This document shows positions 41,834 to 52,215 of a DNA stretch of 64,000 nt, piece by piece (the stretch's first letter is position 1; the number at the start of each line of letters is the position of its first letter). Source of the stretch: Microbacterium sp. (GTDB lineage Bacteria > Actinomycetota > Actinomycetes > Actinomycetales > Microbacteriaceae). Under the pieces are notes generated by a model, which worked only from the letters and a program-made list of their open reading frames with translations, had not been told where the DNA came from and did not search any database. The translations under genes and the position numbers were made by a program. Location: the NCBI RefSeq assembly GCF_031178445.1, contig NZ_JAPSIY010000001.1, forward strand, positions 393,237 through 457,236, in the 5' to 3' direction.

Positions 41834-43672
41834 TCATCCGATCAGACTGGGCTGGAGGTCGCGCAGCGTGCGCCGATGCGTCATGCGCGTCACCCCGACA
41901 CCCGCGAGCAGCAGCGCGCCGACCAGCCAGAGGGAGAGCACCGCGAGATCCCAGAGCGCGCGGCTCAGATCTCCGCCGTACATCAGCTGGCGCATCGCGT
42001 CGACGACGTAGCCCATCGGCAGCACGTGGTGCAGTGCGGCGAGCGGCTCCGGCAGTGTCTGCCACGGGAAGGTGCCACCGGCCGTCACGAGCTGCAGCAC
42101 CATCAGCACCAGTCCCATGAACTGCCCGACCGAGCCCAGCCAGACGTTCAGCGCCAGGATGATCGCGGCGTAGGTCGCCGAGGCCATCACCATCACGCCG
42201 AGCGAGCCCCACGGATGCTCGAACTCGAAGCCGAGCATGAAGCCGAGCACCCCGATCAGGCCCACCATCTGCAACGCGCCCAGCGCTGCCGGGGTGACCC
42301 AGCCCGCCAGGGTGATTCGGATGGGGGAGTGCAGGGCGGTCACGGCGCGCCGGGAGACGGGTTTGACGATGAGGAACAGCGCGTAGATGCCGATCCATCC
42401 GGCCAGAGCCGCGAAGAAGGGTGCGAGCCCCTGCCCGTAGTCCTTGGCGGCCGCGACCTTGTCGCTCGACACCTGCACGGGATCGGCGATCGTGTCGGCC
42501 TGCGCTTCGCGCAGATCGGGAGTCGAGGCCGGAATCGCCTCGACCCCGCGGGAGAGCCCGTCGCGCAGGGTGCCGATGCCGTCGCCAAGCGTGCCGAGAC
42601 CGTCGTGCAGCTTCGCGGCGCCGTCACGGGCGGATGCTGCGCCCGCGGCGGCGCTGCTCGCGCCGTCGGCCAGCCTGGCGGCACCGTCGGCCACCGATCT
42701 CGCACCCGCGGCGAGCTGGTCGATGCTGTCGACGGCGCCCTGAGCCGCAGCGTTCCCCTGGCGGACCTTGTCGGCGAGCGGATCGAGCCTCGCGAGCACG
42801 GTGTCGATCTGCTCGGGGGTGAGGCCCTGCTCGGCCATCGCCTGGGCGAGGTCGGTGCGGGCCGTCGGCAGCGCCTCCGTTGCCTGCTGCATGAGGTCAG
42901 CCGCGTGATCGGCCGTTCCGGCGAGTTGTCCGTTGCCGGCGCTCACCTGCGAGGCGCCGTCGGCCAGGGAGCGGGCTCCGTCGGCGAGGGTCTTCGTACC
43001 GGTGGCGAGTGTGCTGAGCCCGTTCGCGAGGGTGGATGAGCCGCTCTCCGCCGTCCCGGCGCCATCGTGAAGCTGCGTGGCGCCGTCGGTCGCCTCTGAC
43101 AGTTTGTCGCGCACGTCGCTCAGTCCGGTCAGCAGCCGCTCCGCCGCCTCGGAGCCCACCATTTCGGCGACCGAGCGGCGGATGCGCTCGACGGTCTGCG
43201 ACCCGATGGTCGACGCCAGGTAGTTGTTGGCGTCGTTGGTCTCGAGCTCGATGCGCGCCTGACGGGGGTCATCGCCGGCGGCAGAGGCGAGAGCATCCGA
43301 GAAGTCGGCGGGGATGGTGACCGTGAAGTCGACCGTCCCCTCCTTCAGCGCCCGCTCCGCGTCCGACGCCGTCATCTCCTGCCAGGCGAACGAGCCGTCT
43401 TCGAGCAGGTTGCCCGCCACTCTGTCGCCGTAGTTCTCCGCGTGCTCGTGCGTGGTGCCGTCGGCATCCGTCGTGGTGGTCGTGACGCCGGCGTCGTCGA
43501 CGACCAGCGCGACGGGCACTTCGCTGAACTTGCCGTAGGGGTCCTGGTTCGCCCAGAGGTACAGGCCGCCGTACAGGATCGGCACGCACATCAGCGCGAT
43601 CAGGGCGATCACCGCCATCGGGCTGGCGGTCAGCCTGCGCAGCTCGGCCGCGATCATGGACGGCACCTTCAT
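41834..43672 (-). CDS. YhgE/Pip domain membrane protein
   Basis: A 612-residue protein of the ABC-2/YhgE family. One helix at the N terminus (about 17-40), a large outer domain, and five helices in the last 220 residues. The outer part has repeated LADGAxxLADGA-type segments (about 225-400) that form long coiled coils. The family includes phage-infection protein Pip; several members export or interact with secreted toxins and lipids, but the function of this one is unknown. Its start overlaps the stop of the ABC-like gene by one base. Confidence 0.88.
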   Translation of the reverse strand: MKVPSMIAAELRRLTASPMAVIALIALMCVPILYGGLYLWANQDPYGKFSEVPVALVVDDAGVTTTTTDADGTTHEHAENYGDRVAGNLLEDGSFAWQEMTASDAERALKEGTVDFTVTIPADFSDALASAAGDDPRQARIELETNDANNYLASTIGSQTVERIRRSVAEMVGSEAAERLLTGLSDVRDKLSEATDGATQLHDGAGTAESGSSTLANGLSTLATGTKTLADGARSLADGASQVSAGNGQLAGTADHAADLMQQATEALPTARTDLAQAMAEQGLTPEQIDTVLARLDPLADKVRQGNAAAQGAVDSIDQLAAGARSVADGAARLADGASSAAAGAASARDGAAKLHDGLGTLGDGIGTLRDGLSRGVEAIPASTPDLREAQADTIADPVQVSSDKVAAAKDYGQGLAPFFAALAGWIGIYALFLIVKPVSRRAVTALHSPIRITLAGWVTPAALGALQMVGLIGVLGFMLGFEFEHPWGSLGVMVMASATYAAIILALNVWLGSVGQFMGLVLMVLQLVTAGGTFPWQTLPEPLAALHHVLPMGYVVDAMRQLMYGGDLSRALWDLAVLSLWLVGALLLAGVGVTRMTHRRTLRDLQPSLIG

Positions 43673-44412
43673 CAGCTCGCCTCCTCGTCGTGCCGGCTGT
43701 CGGCGCCGAGACGGTGGGGCGGCGAAGAAGGGGCGGGAGCGGTGGCCGCTGTATCGGCGATCACCGTCTCGCTGAGGTCGACGGTCGCAGCGTCGGCGAG
43801 GTGGTCCGCGCCGAGGGTCTCCGGCATTCCGGCGATGACGGCGGCGGCCGCACCGCCGACGATCACGAGCACCGCGTATCCGCGCTCGGCGAACTCGGCC
43901 GAGATGCGCCACCAGCCGTCCGGGCGCCCGCCGTGCCGGTCGGGAGACACCAGTACGATGCCCTCCACGCCCTCACGCAGCACCGCCAGTTCGCACAGGA
44001 TCCGCACCCGCGCTGCGGGGTCGACCGTTCCGACCGGCGAGTCGGCGATGTCGGCGAAGCCGAGGCCGGCCAGCCAGCGCCTGGCATGCAGCGGAGTGGC
44101 GCCAAGGCCGGCGAACATCAGCTCCTCACCGACGACGGCGGCGACCGTGACGCCGGGGTGCGGGTCGCTCACATCCAGGGCGTCGACCAGCGCGACCCGC
44201 CGACGGAGGCCAGCGGCATCCGTCCGCGCGTCGATGGTGACGCGACCGGCATCGGGCTTCATCCGTCCGGAGGCGATCAGTCCGAGCACGGTGGGTCGCT
44301 GCTCTGTCTCGGCGCGCACGAACCGGGCATGACCAGTCTCGAAGCTCAGTGTCGTCTCGGGCAGCGTTTGCCCTCTGCGCCCCTTCGAGACGCCGTCCAG
44401 CACGACTCTCAT
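43672..44412 (-). CDS. Degenerate ABC-ATPase-like protein
   Basis: A 246-residue protein laid out like an ABC ATPase without its catalytic motifs. The start VVLDGVSKGRRGQTLPETTLSFETG aligns with the usual N-terminal strands. At the Walker A position it reads RAETEQRPTVLGLIASG instead of GxxGxGKST, and at Walker B it has EGIVLVSPDRHGG instead of LLLDEP. KPDAGRVTIDA is retained. It probably does not hydrolyse ATP. It lies between the TetR gene (4-nt overlap) and the YhgE/Pip gene (1-nt overlap). The C-terminal 30 residues are Pro/Ser-rich. Confidence 0.7.
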   Translation of the reverse strand: MRVVLDGVSKGRRGQTLPETTLSFETGHARFVRAETEQRPTVLGLIASGRMKPDAGRVTIDARTDAAGLRRRVALVDALDVSDPHPGVTVAAVVGEELMFAGLGATPLHARRWLAGLGFADIADSPVGTVDPAARVRILCELAVLREGVEGIVLVSPDRHGGRPDGWWRISAEFAERGYAVLVIVGGAAAAVIAGMPETLGADHLADAATVDLSETVIADTAATAPAPSSPPHRLGADSRHDEEAS

Positions 44413-45035
44413 TCGGACTCCTTCACGGAGGTGCGCACATCGGGGTGTGCTCGCAGCAGCTCGTCGACTTCGCGCCACGACAGCCCCGCGATGCTCAGCA
44501 GCGTCCGCACGGCCAGGTCGGCGGCAGAAGGCGATGACGCGTCGACGCGCGCCACGACGGTGCGTGAGACCTCTTCGATCAGCCGGGCGAGGGTGGGCGC
44601 CGCGAGATCGGTGCGGAAGCTGCCGTCTCGCTGACCGCGTTCGACCAGCTGCGCCACGGTGCGCCGCAGGGGCGCGAGAGCTTCGGCGGTCTGCGCGACG
44701 TGCGCCTCGTCGAGCGCGAGTGCCGCGGCGACCTGCACATGAGCGGCTTCGTGCCAGAGCCGTACGGCCAGGCGCGCCAGAGTCAGCCGGGCGTCGGCGT
44801 CGTCGACGGAGGCGGCGATGTCGTTGAACCGCTGCGCGCCAGCGACGATCAGCTCGCGGATCAGGGCATCCCGGTCGTCGAAGTGGCCGTACAGGGTGCG
44901 CCGCGAGAGCCCCGCGCTGCGGGCGATCGCGTCGACGGAGGCGTGCGGGTCGTTCGCCAGTGCGCTGCGGGCGGCGTCGAGAATGCCGGCACGATTGGCG
45001 CGGGCGTCGGAACGGGGTGCGCGGGCGGTGGTCAT
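44409..45035 (-). CDS. TetR family transcriptional repressor
   Basis: A 208-residue repressor. The helix-turn-helix is at about 20-60 (ILDAARSALANDPHASVDAIARSAGLSRRTLYGHFDDRDAL), with a helical ligand domain after it. ATG at 45035 is preferred: TATAAT on the minus strand (45047-45042) ends 7 nt upstream, so the message may start at the ATG. The 26-bp palindrome at 45044-45069 overlaps this promoter and is its likely operator, giving autoregulation of the three-gene operon. Confidence 0.9.
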   Translation of the reverse strand: MTTARAPRSDARANRAGILDAARSALANDPHASVDAIARSAGLSRRTLYGHFDDRDALIRELIVAGAQRFNDIAASVDDADARLTLARLAVRLWHEAAHVQVAAALALDEAHVAQTAEALAPLRRTVAQLVERGQRDGSFRTDLAAPTLARLIEEVSRTVVARVDASSPSAADLAVRTLLSIAGLSWREVDELLRAHPDVRTSVKESE

Positions 45036-45043
45036 GCTCCAAT

Positions 45044-45069
45044 TATATTGCACACGATTGTGCAATATA
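45044..45069. promoter_or_regulatory. Perfect TetR operator palindrome
   Basis: TATATTGCACA (45044-45054) and TGTGCAATATA (45059-45069) are exact inverted repeats around CGAT. The repeat overlaps the TATAAT box of the TetR gene. Confidence 0.85.
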
Positions 45070-45110
45070 GCTGGGTGTGCTCACAGCATCCGCGACCCGG
45101 ACACGCAGAA

Positions 45111-45140
45111 GCCCCCGGGCCGACCAAGCGGACCGGGGGC
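45111..45140 (-). terminator. Terminator of argG
   Basis: GCCCCCGG and CCGGGGGC form an 8-bp stem 13 nt after the argG stop, followed on the minus strand by TTCTG. Confidence 0.6.
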
Positions 45141-45153
45141 GTGCGGGATGTCG

Positions 45154-46683
<1,530 letters not shown>

Positions 46684-46750
46684 TCAAGGCCCCTTCGCCG
46701 ACGACGAGACTTCGATGTACTGATCGCGACCCCTGCGAAGGAGACCCATC

Positions 46751-48304
46751 GTGACCTCTCTCTGGCTCGACGCTCAGCCCGAGCGCATTCCCTGCGACAC
46801 ATTCGAGCCCGGTGCACGCTACGACGTCGTCGTCGCCGGTGCCGGGCTGACCGGACTCACCACCGCGCTCCTTCTCGCACGAGCGGGCCTCACGGTCGCC
46901 GTGCTCGAGGCGCGGTTCGTCGGGGCGGTCACCACCGGGCACACGACGGCGAAGCTCAGTCTGCTGCAGGGCGGCGTGCTCTCCCGCATCCGGTCGCGGG
47001 GGTCGGATCGTGTGCTGCAGGCATATGTCGAGGGCAACCGCGAGGGGCAGGCATGGATGCTGCGCTACCTCGAGGAGCGCGGCGTCGATGTGCAGCGCCG
47101 CGACGCCTTCACCTACGCCGGAACGGAAGACGGCGTCAGGAGTCTGGATGCCGAGTACGAGGCGTGCCGCCAGGCGGGTCTCGACGTCGAGCGAATCGAA
47201 GACGCCGACCTGCCCTTCGAGACCCACGGATCCCTGCGACTGCGGGATCAGGCGCAGTTCGACCCGATGGACGTGCTGCGTGCGCTCGCCGCGGACGTGC
47301 GCGACCGCGGCGGCACGATCGTCGAGGGTGCCAGAGTGAAGGACGTCGACACCGGCGAGCCGAGCCGCGTGATCACGTCACTGGGAGACGTCTTCGCGGG
47401 CACCGTGGTGATCGCCACCGGCATCCCGGTCCTCGACCGCGGCCTCTACTTCGCGAAGGTCAAGCCGGCGCGCTCCTACGCGCAGGCGTTCCGTGTGCCC
47501 GGTGTCGCCCTGCCGCAGGGGATGTACCTCTCCATCGACTCGCCCGCACGCTCACTGCGCACCGCCCCCGTCGGGGGCGAGCAGCGGCTGATCGTCGGCG
47601 GGAACGGCCACACCGTGGGCCGTGCGGACGACACCCAGCAGCTCGTCGACGACCTCGAGAACTGGACGAAGCGGCACTTCCCCGGCGCCGAGCGCACTCA
47701 CCAGTGGTCGGCGCAGGACTACGAGTCGATGAACCTGGTGCCCTTCGTCGGATGGATGCCGCGCACAGGCAAGCACGTCGCGCTGGCCACCGGCTACAAC
47801 AAATGGGGCATGACCAACGCGGTCGCCGCCGCGCTCAGCATCTCGGCCGATGTGCTGGGCGGCGACATCTCCTGGGCGAAGACGCTGCACCACCGCATCA
47901 CGCTGCCGCAGGACGTCGCACACAGTGTGGTCGCGAACGCCGAGGTCGCGCGCGATGTGGCGACCGGCTGGGTCTCGGCCGAGCTGCACGCCCTTCCCGA
48001 CGACCCGCCTGCAGAGGGAGACGGCATCGTCGGCAGGGACGGCATGCGGCCGACCGCGGTCTCGACGGTCGACGGCACGGTGTGCCGCCTGTCTGCGGTG
48101 TGCACGCACCTCGGCGGCATCGTGACGTGGAACGGCGCGGAGAAGTCGTGGGACTGTCCGCTGCACGGTTCCCGTTTCGACGCGCAAGGGCGTCTGCTCG
48201 AAGGCCCGGCGGTCGAGGACCTGCGTGCTGTCGACGAGCCCGAGCTTCCGGGTGACGAGCACGAGCCCGTCGATGATCGACCTTCTGGTCAGAACCCGGG
48301 GTAG
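46751..48304 (+). CDS. FAD-dependent oxidoreductase fused to a Rieske [2Fe-2S] domain
   Basis: A 517-residue flavoprotein. The N-terminal DAO-like domain (about 25-390) has VVVAGAGLTGLTTALLLARAG for FAD. The C-terminal Rieske domain (about 420-500) has CTHLGG and CPLHGS, the two Cys-His pairs of the cluster. The pairing is typical of a family with unknown electron partner. GTG at 46751 is preceded by GAAGGAG. Its 3' end overlaps the convergent membrane gene by 16 bp. Confidence 0.92.
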   Translation: MTSLWLDAQPERIPCDTFEPGARYDVVVAGAGLTGLTTALLLARAGLTVAVLEARFVGAVTTGHTTAKLSLLQGGVLSRIRSRGSDRVLQAYVEGNREGQAWMLRYLEERGVDVQRRDAFTYAGTEDGVRSLDAEYEACRQAGLDVERIEDADLPFETHGSLRLRDQAQFDPMDVLRALAADVRDRGGTIVEGARVKDVDTGEPSRVITSLGDVFAGTVVIATGIPVLDRGLYFAKVKPARSYAQAFRVPGVALPQGMYLSIDSPARSLRTAPVGGEQRLIVGGNGHTVGRADDTQQLVDDLENWTKRHFPGAERTHQWSAQDYESMNLVPFVGWMPRTGKHVALATGYNKWGMTNAVAAALSISADVLGGDISWAKTLHHRITLPQDVAHSVVANAEVARDVATGWVSAELHALPDDPPAEGDGIVGRDGMRPTAVSTVDGTVCRLSAVCTHLGGIVTWNGAEKSWDCPLHGSRFDAQGRLLEGPAVEDLRAVDEPELPGDEHEPVDDRPSGQNPG

Positions 48305-49419
48305 TCCTTCAGTCGCTCCTCGAACTCCGCGCGGTCGCTCTCACTGAGCAGCTGACGGGCGTAGATCGTGAACTGAAGCCCCTCGAGGGGTTCCCCGGTC
48401 TGATCGCTGATCGCCTGGCGCTGGGTGCGGAACTCGCCCGTGGCGTCCTTGGACAGGTCGTAGAAGTCGGCGTAGAAGCGCAACGGCTCGGGATAGTTGT
48501 CGCTGTACCACTCCCAGGTGTGCTGGCGTTCCACGTTCGCAGAGCCGTAGAGCTTGGCGAGCATGTCGTCGGAGATGCCGGACTGCGAGCCGTTCAGCTC
48601 CCACAGCGCGTACATGCCCTGCTCCGCGAGCACCTGCTCGATGATCAGGCGGATCTCGCGCTTGCGGGCGTTGTCGTGGATCGGCTGTTCGGTCGTCCAC
48701 GATGTGGACGTGTAGTTGCGCAGCATCGATTCGCCGCCGTAACCGTTGCGCTCGGGACTGATGTCGCGTTCACCGGACTCCACCCAGGTGTAGCCGTATT
48801 CGGCGGTGATGCGCTGTCGCAGGTCGCTCATGAGCTCATCACCCTGCCGCTGAACCTGTTCCAGTGAAGACTGGGCCAGCACGTCGTGATTCGCCACATC
48901 CTTCATGCCCGGGTATGCCGCCGCATGCTGTTGTTCTTCCGACTTCGTGCCGTCGTACGCGTGGGTCGCGGCCGACCGGAGCGCCCCCATCGCCCCGACG
49001 GTGGCCACGTTGAAGACCAGCGTCGTCGCGAGCGCGATCGAGCCGAGCGTCCGTCCCCGGGGTGTGAGCAATGCCCACACGATCAGGCCGAGGATGACGA
49101 GCTGCAGCACCAGCATCGAGGGGCCGTAGAGCGCATCGGTGCCGCCCGCACCCATCATCAGCAGAAGCACCAGCACGAACAGCGCGGTCACGACGATCGC
49201 GACCAGTCCGATCGCGTTCGCCGATCTCCTTCCGGCCGTCGTCCCGGGAGCGGTGTAGGTCACCGGCCCCGTAGCGGATGGGCCGGACGCCCGCCCAAGG
49301 CCCGCGGCCGCATCCAGTCCCGCAGCGATGCGGCGTGCACCGTGGTACCCGCCCGGCGGCGGCAGCGGGGGTGCCCCCTCGGAGCCGCCCACGTACTTCG
49401 AGCGCCGCTTGTCTACCAT
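48289..49419 (-). CDS. Membrane protein of unknown function, last gene of the MoxR/VWA operon
   Basis: A 376-residue protein. The first 65 residues are a Gly/Pro-rich cytoplasmic tail, three helices follow (about 68-90, 98-118, 126-146), and the remaining 230 residues form a hydrophilic domain with charged residues, probably outside. No known motif was recognised. It overlaps the upstream TPR-like gene by 7 nt, so it belongs to the MoxR operon. The outer part is rich in Trp/Tyr (HTWEWYSDNYPEPLRFYADF), perhaps a binding surface. Confidence 0.7.
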   Translation of the reverse strand: MVDKRRSKYVGGSEGAPPLPPPGGYHGARRIAAGLDAAAGLGRASGPSATGPVTYTAPGTTAGRRSANAIGLVAIVVTALFVLVLLLMMGAGGTDALYGPSMLVLQLVILGLIVWALLTPRGRTLGSIALATTLVFNVATVGAMGALRSAATHAYDGTKSEEQQHAAAYPGMKDVANHDVLAQSSLEQVQRQGDELMSDLRQRITAEYGYTWVESGERDISPERNGYGGESMLRNYTSTSWTTEQPIHDNARKREIRLIIEQVLAEQGMYALWELNGSQSGISDDMLAKLYGSANVERQHTWEWYSDNYPEPLRFYADFYDLSKDATGEFRTQRQAISDQTGEPLEGLQFTIYARQLLSESDRAEFEERLKDYPGF

Positions 49420-50192
49420 GGCCTGTCCGTCCCGCCGCCGCCCTCGTCGCCGCGTCCGTCGAGTTCGTCCTCGCGCTCCTGCTGCCCCTGATTGAGCTTG
49501 TCCTCGATCGCGTCGAGGTTATCCGGTGAGGGCTGCGGCTCCTCCGGCTGCGGGGGCTGCTCCTCTTCGTCCTGGCCTTGTTCCGGATCCTGCTGCTGCT
49601 GGCTCTGCTGCTGCTTCTCCTGCTGGCGCTGCTGGTTCTGCTCGAGCGTCTCGCTCATGTCGCGGTTCGGGTCGGGTGAGGAGTTCTGCGCCTCGTCGCT
49701 GTTGCACTCCTCGGGGGTCTCGACGGTGATCTGCAGCGCCTCGCCGTAGAGTTCCGCCGCCGAGGCGGGTTCGGCGTCGGCGAGGGCGGCGTCACCCATG
49801 CGCTCCACGACGAGCGAAAGGTTGATGCGCACGTAACAGACATCCAGCCCCTGGGCCTGCGGCAGCGCTTCCTCGAGCTCGGCCCGCGCCTCACTCAGCT
49901 GCTCGGCGCCGGCCAGCGCGGTGCCGATGTTGTACGGCGACTTGAACGGCTCGAACCAGTTCAGGAAGTCCTGTCCCCGCGCCGCCGCCTCCGCCTCGGC
50001 ATAGCCGCTCGCGACGAACGCGCTGATCGACTGATGCGCGAACGCGTACATGCTGAGCAGCTTGCCCACGAGCAGCAGTGCGGCGAGGGTGAGCGGCAGC
50101 GTGCCGACCGCGATCCAGCGACGGAGGCGCCGCCGCCTGCGGTTCACGGCGAGCAGCGCGGCTGCGGCGTCGGAGCCGGCGTGGTTCGTCAT
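49413..50192 (-). CDS. TPR-like membrane-anchored protein with Gln-rich tail
   Basis: A 259-residue protein. One helix at about 26-48, then a helical segment with TPR-like spacing (about 70-160; LNWFEPFKSPYNIGTALAGA, ARAELEEALPQA). The C-terminal 85 residues are Gln/Glu/Pro-rich and disordered. The layout resembles BatC-like partners of VWA proteins in Bat operons; the assignment rests on position and repeats. It overlaps the adjacent VWA gene by 4 nt. Confidence 0.72.
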   Translation of the reverse strand: MTNHAGSDAAAALLAVNRRRRRLRRWIAVGTLPLTLAALLLVGKLLSMYAFAHQSISAFVASGYAEAEAAARGQDFLNWFEPFKSPYNIGTALAGAEQLSEARAELEEALPQAQGLDVCYVRINLSLVVERMGDAALADAEPASAAELYGEALQITVETPEECNSDEAQNSSPDPNRDMSETLEQNQQRQQEKQQQSQQQQDPEQGQDEEEQPPQPEEPQPSPDNLDAIEDKLNQGQQEREDELDGRGDEGGGGTDRPW

Positions 50193-51220
50193 CGGTCACC
50201 TCCGTCCCGAGGCGATGGCCGAGGGGCCCGCGTTGCCGAGACGGTGAGGCCGCGCAGGCGGGTAACCTGCATGGCGGCGCGAGCGAGCTCGACGCCGACG
50301 AGCACGACGAGCAGAAGCGCTGCGATCCAGTAGAGCTCGATCACCGTGCCGACCTCGCCGGATGCCGAATAGTCGGTCGTGCTGGTGGGCGCCTCGGGCA
50401 GTTCGATCGCGGCGTCGGCCGACCGGCTCTGGTACTCGATGCCGAGCTCCTCGGAGATGACGCGCAGATTGTCCTCGTCGATCACCGACATCGCGGGTTC
50501 GCCCTGGTACTCGATGTACTCACCGGCTTCGCCGCCCCGGCCCGTCGTCTTCTTCATGGGCCCGCCCTCGGCGGTGCCGTAGCCGAGCACCGAGCCGCTG
50601 TCGACGTACCGTGCGCTCGAGGCGAACGATTCCGGGTCGTGCGATGCGGTCTGCTCGCCATCGCCCAGGTAGAACACCATCCGGCTGCGATCAGGTGCGG
50701 CCTTCGCGGCGGCCGACAGTGTGTCGGCCAGCATCCGGTTCGCGATGCCGATCGAGCTGCCCCGCGACTGGTCGGTGACTTCAGGGCGCATGACGTCGAG
50801 AGACGACATCAGTGCCGTGGCGTCGGTGGTCAGCGGCAGGCGCAGCTGTGCCGACGCGTCGAAGCTGATCAGCGCAAACCGCGCGCCGGGATACTCGTCG
50901 ACGATGGCCTGCACGTCGGCACGGACACCGTCGAGGCGAGGCCGGTCGCCTTCCCAGTCCTCGGCGACGATGCTGGCGGTGGTGTCGACGACGATCACGA
51001 CATCGGTATCGGTCGCGAGGGTCTGCGACGTGCCGCCGGGGATGCCGGGGCGCAGCAGCATGACGAAGACGACGAGAAGCATGAGCAGGCGAAGGACGAG
51101 CTGCCAGACGGGGCTCTCACCACGGGCGCTCCGCTTCACCATCGCGCGCACCAGGAGGAAGGCCACCGGCGCGCAGAGCAGCACGAGCAGCACGGGATGC
51201 AGTACGGGCTGGAGGATCAC
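50189..51220 (-). CDS. VWA domain-containing membrane protein (BatB-like)
   Basis: A 343-residue protein with two N-terminal helices, a von Willebrand A domain (about 68-260) and a C-terminal helix (about 300-322). The MIDAS-like site reads VVDTTASIV (Asp-x-Thr-x-Ser, a variant of DxSxS), with ISFDAS and GDGEQT later. GTG at 51220 overlaps the upstream stop (GTGA). Works with the paired VWA protein and the MoxR ATPase, probably as substrate or chaperone partner; this is known for the family only in outline. Confidence 0.86.
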   Translation of the reverse strand: MILQPVLHPVLLVLLCAPVAFLLVRAMVKRSARGESPVWQLVLRLLMLLVVFVMLLRPGIPGGTSQTLATDTDVVIVVDTTASIVAEDWEGDRPRLDGVRADVQAIVDEYPGARFALISFDASAQLRLPLTTDATALMSSLDVMRPEVTDQSRGSSIGIANRMLADTLSAAAKAAPDRSRMVFYLGDGEQTASHDPESFASSARYVDSGSVLGYGTAEGGPMKKTTGRGGEAGEYIEYQGEPAMSVIDEDNLRVISEELGIEYQSRSADAAIELPEAPTSTTDYSASGEVGTVIELYWIAALLLVVLVGVELARAAMQVTRLRGLTVSATRAPRPSPRDGGDR

Positions 51221-52203
51221 AGTCGCACCCTCCCGACCAGCACCAGGAACGCGAGCACGCACACCAGTGTGAGGGCGATCCAGAGGTTCGGGGTGTCGAC
51301 CTCGACGATCTGCGCCTGACCCTTCAGGGCCGTCGCCTCCCGCTTCTGGATCTCGGTGATGATGTCGGAGACCGTCGTGGTCTCCCGCAGCGCGTACGAC
51401 TGGCCGCCGGTGAGCAGTGCGGCGTTCGTCAGCTCCGCGCTCACGTCTGCGTCCTTGCCCTGCACAGGGTTGAGGGCGTACACCTGCACGCCCTTCGACT
51501 TGGCGTAGCCGGCTGCCTCCTCGAGCGTGAGGATCGATGCTCCCGCCAGCTCGTTGTCTGTCGCGAGGATCACCGAGCGGCTCCGCTCGTCATCCTGGTG
51601 GTCGAACCGCATGGTGCAGGCGGCGAGGCCGTCTCCGATGAGCGAGGCGCCAGGGCCGTTGAGCGTGCCCACCCAGTGCTCGGGCGTCTCGTCGACGTAA
51701 TCGAAGCTGCGTCGCACGTTCTGCAGCTGCTGCTCGACGAACGTGTAGTCGTCGGTGAGGGGGAACACCTGAACCGGTGAGCTGTTGAAGATGGTCAGGC
51801 CGATGCGTTCGCCCTCGAAGCCCTCGAGCAGTTCGAGGAACACCTCGAGCACCTCGACGTCGACATCGGACATCGAGCCCGACACGTCGAGACACAGCAT
51901 GATGTCGCGGCTGGTGTCTGTGGGCTGGATGGTCTTGGCCGACATGGGTCGTGCCGCCACGACCCCGCCGAGCAGCACGGCGACGGCGCCGAGGGCGAGG
52001 ATGCCGGAGAGCAGGGCCATGCGACGGTTCACCGAGGAGCGGAACGACGGGAGGGTGCGCAGTCGCTCGGCGCGCGAGACCAGCGCCGCGGGACGCGCGT
52101 CCTCCCGTCCGCGGGCGCGCAGACCCAGCAGCACGCCGATGACCACGGCGACGACGAGTACGCCGAGGGCGACCAGGACGAGCCACCAGATGTTCAACGC
52201 CAT
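51217..52203 (-). CDS. VWA domain-containing membrane protein (BatA-like)
   Basis: A 328-residue protein with two N-terminal helices, an outer VWA domain with a complete MIDAS start DVSGSMS (about residue 105) and a last helix at the C terminus (WIALTLVCVLAFLVLVG). NSSPVQVFPLT and ATDNEL follow at MIDAS-related positions. The order MoxR, DUF58, small protein, VWA, VWA, TPR matches Bat/aerotolerance-type operons. Confidence 0.88.
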   Translation of the reverse strand: MALNIWWLVLVALGVLVVAVVIGVLLGLRARGREDARPAALVSRAERLRTLPSFRSSVNRRMALLSGILALGAVAVLLGGVVAARPMSAKTIQPTDTSRDIMLCLDVSGSMSDVDVEVLEVFLELLEGFEGERIGLTIFNSSPVQVFPLTDDYTFVEQQLQNVRRSFDYVDETPEHWVGTLNGPGASLIGDGLAACTMRFDHQDDERSRSVILATDNELAGASILTLEEAAGYAKSKGVQVYALNPVQGKDADVSAELTNAALLTGGQSYALRETTTVSDIITEIQKREATALKGQAQIVEVDTPNLWIALTLVCVLAFLVLVGRVRL

Positions 52204-52215
52204 GTCATCACCCCC

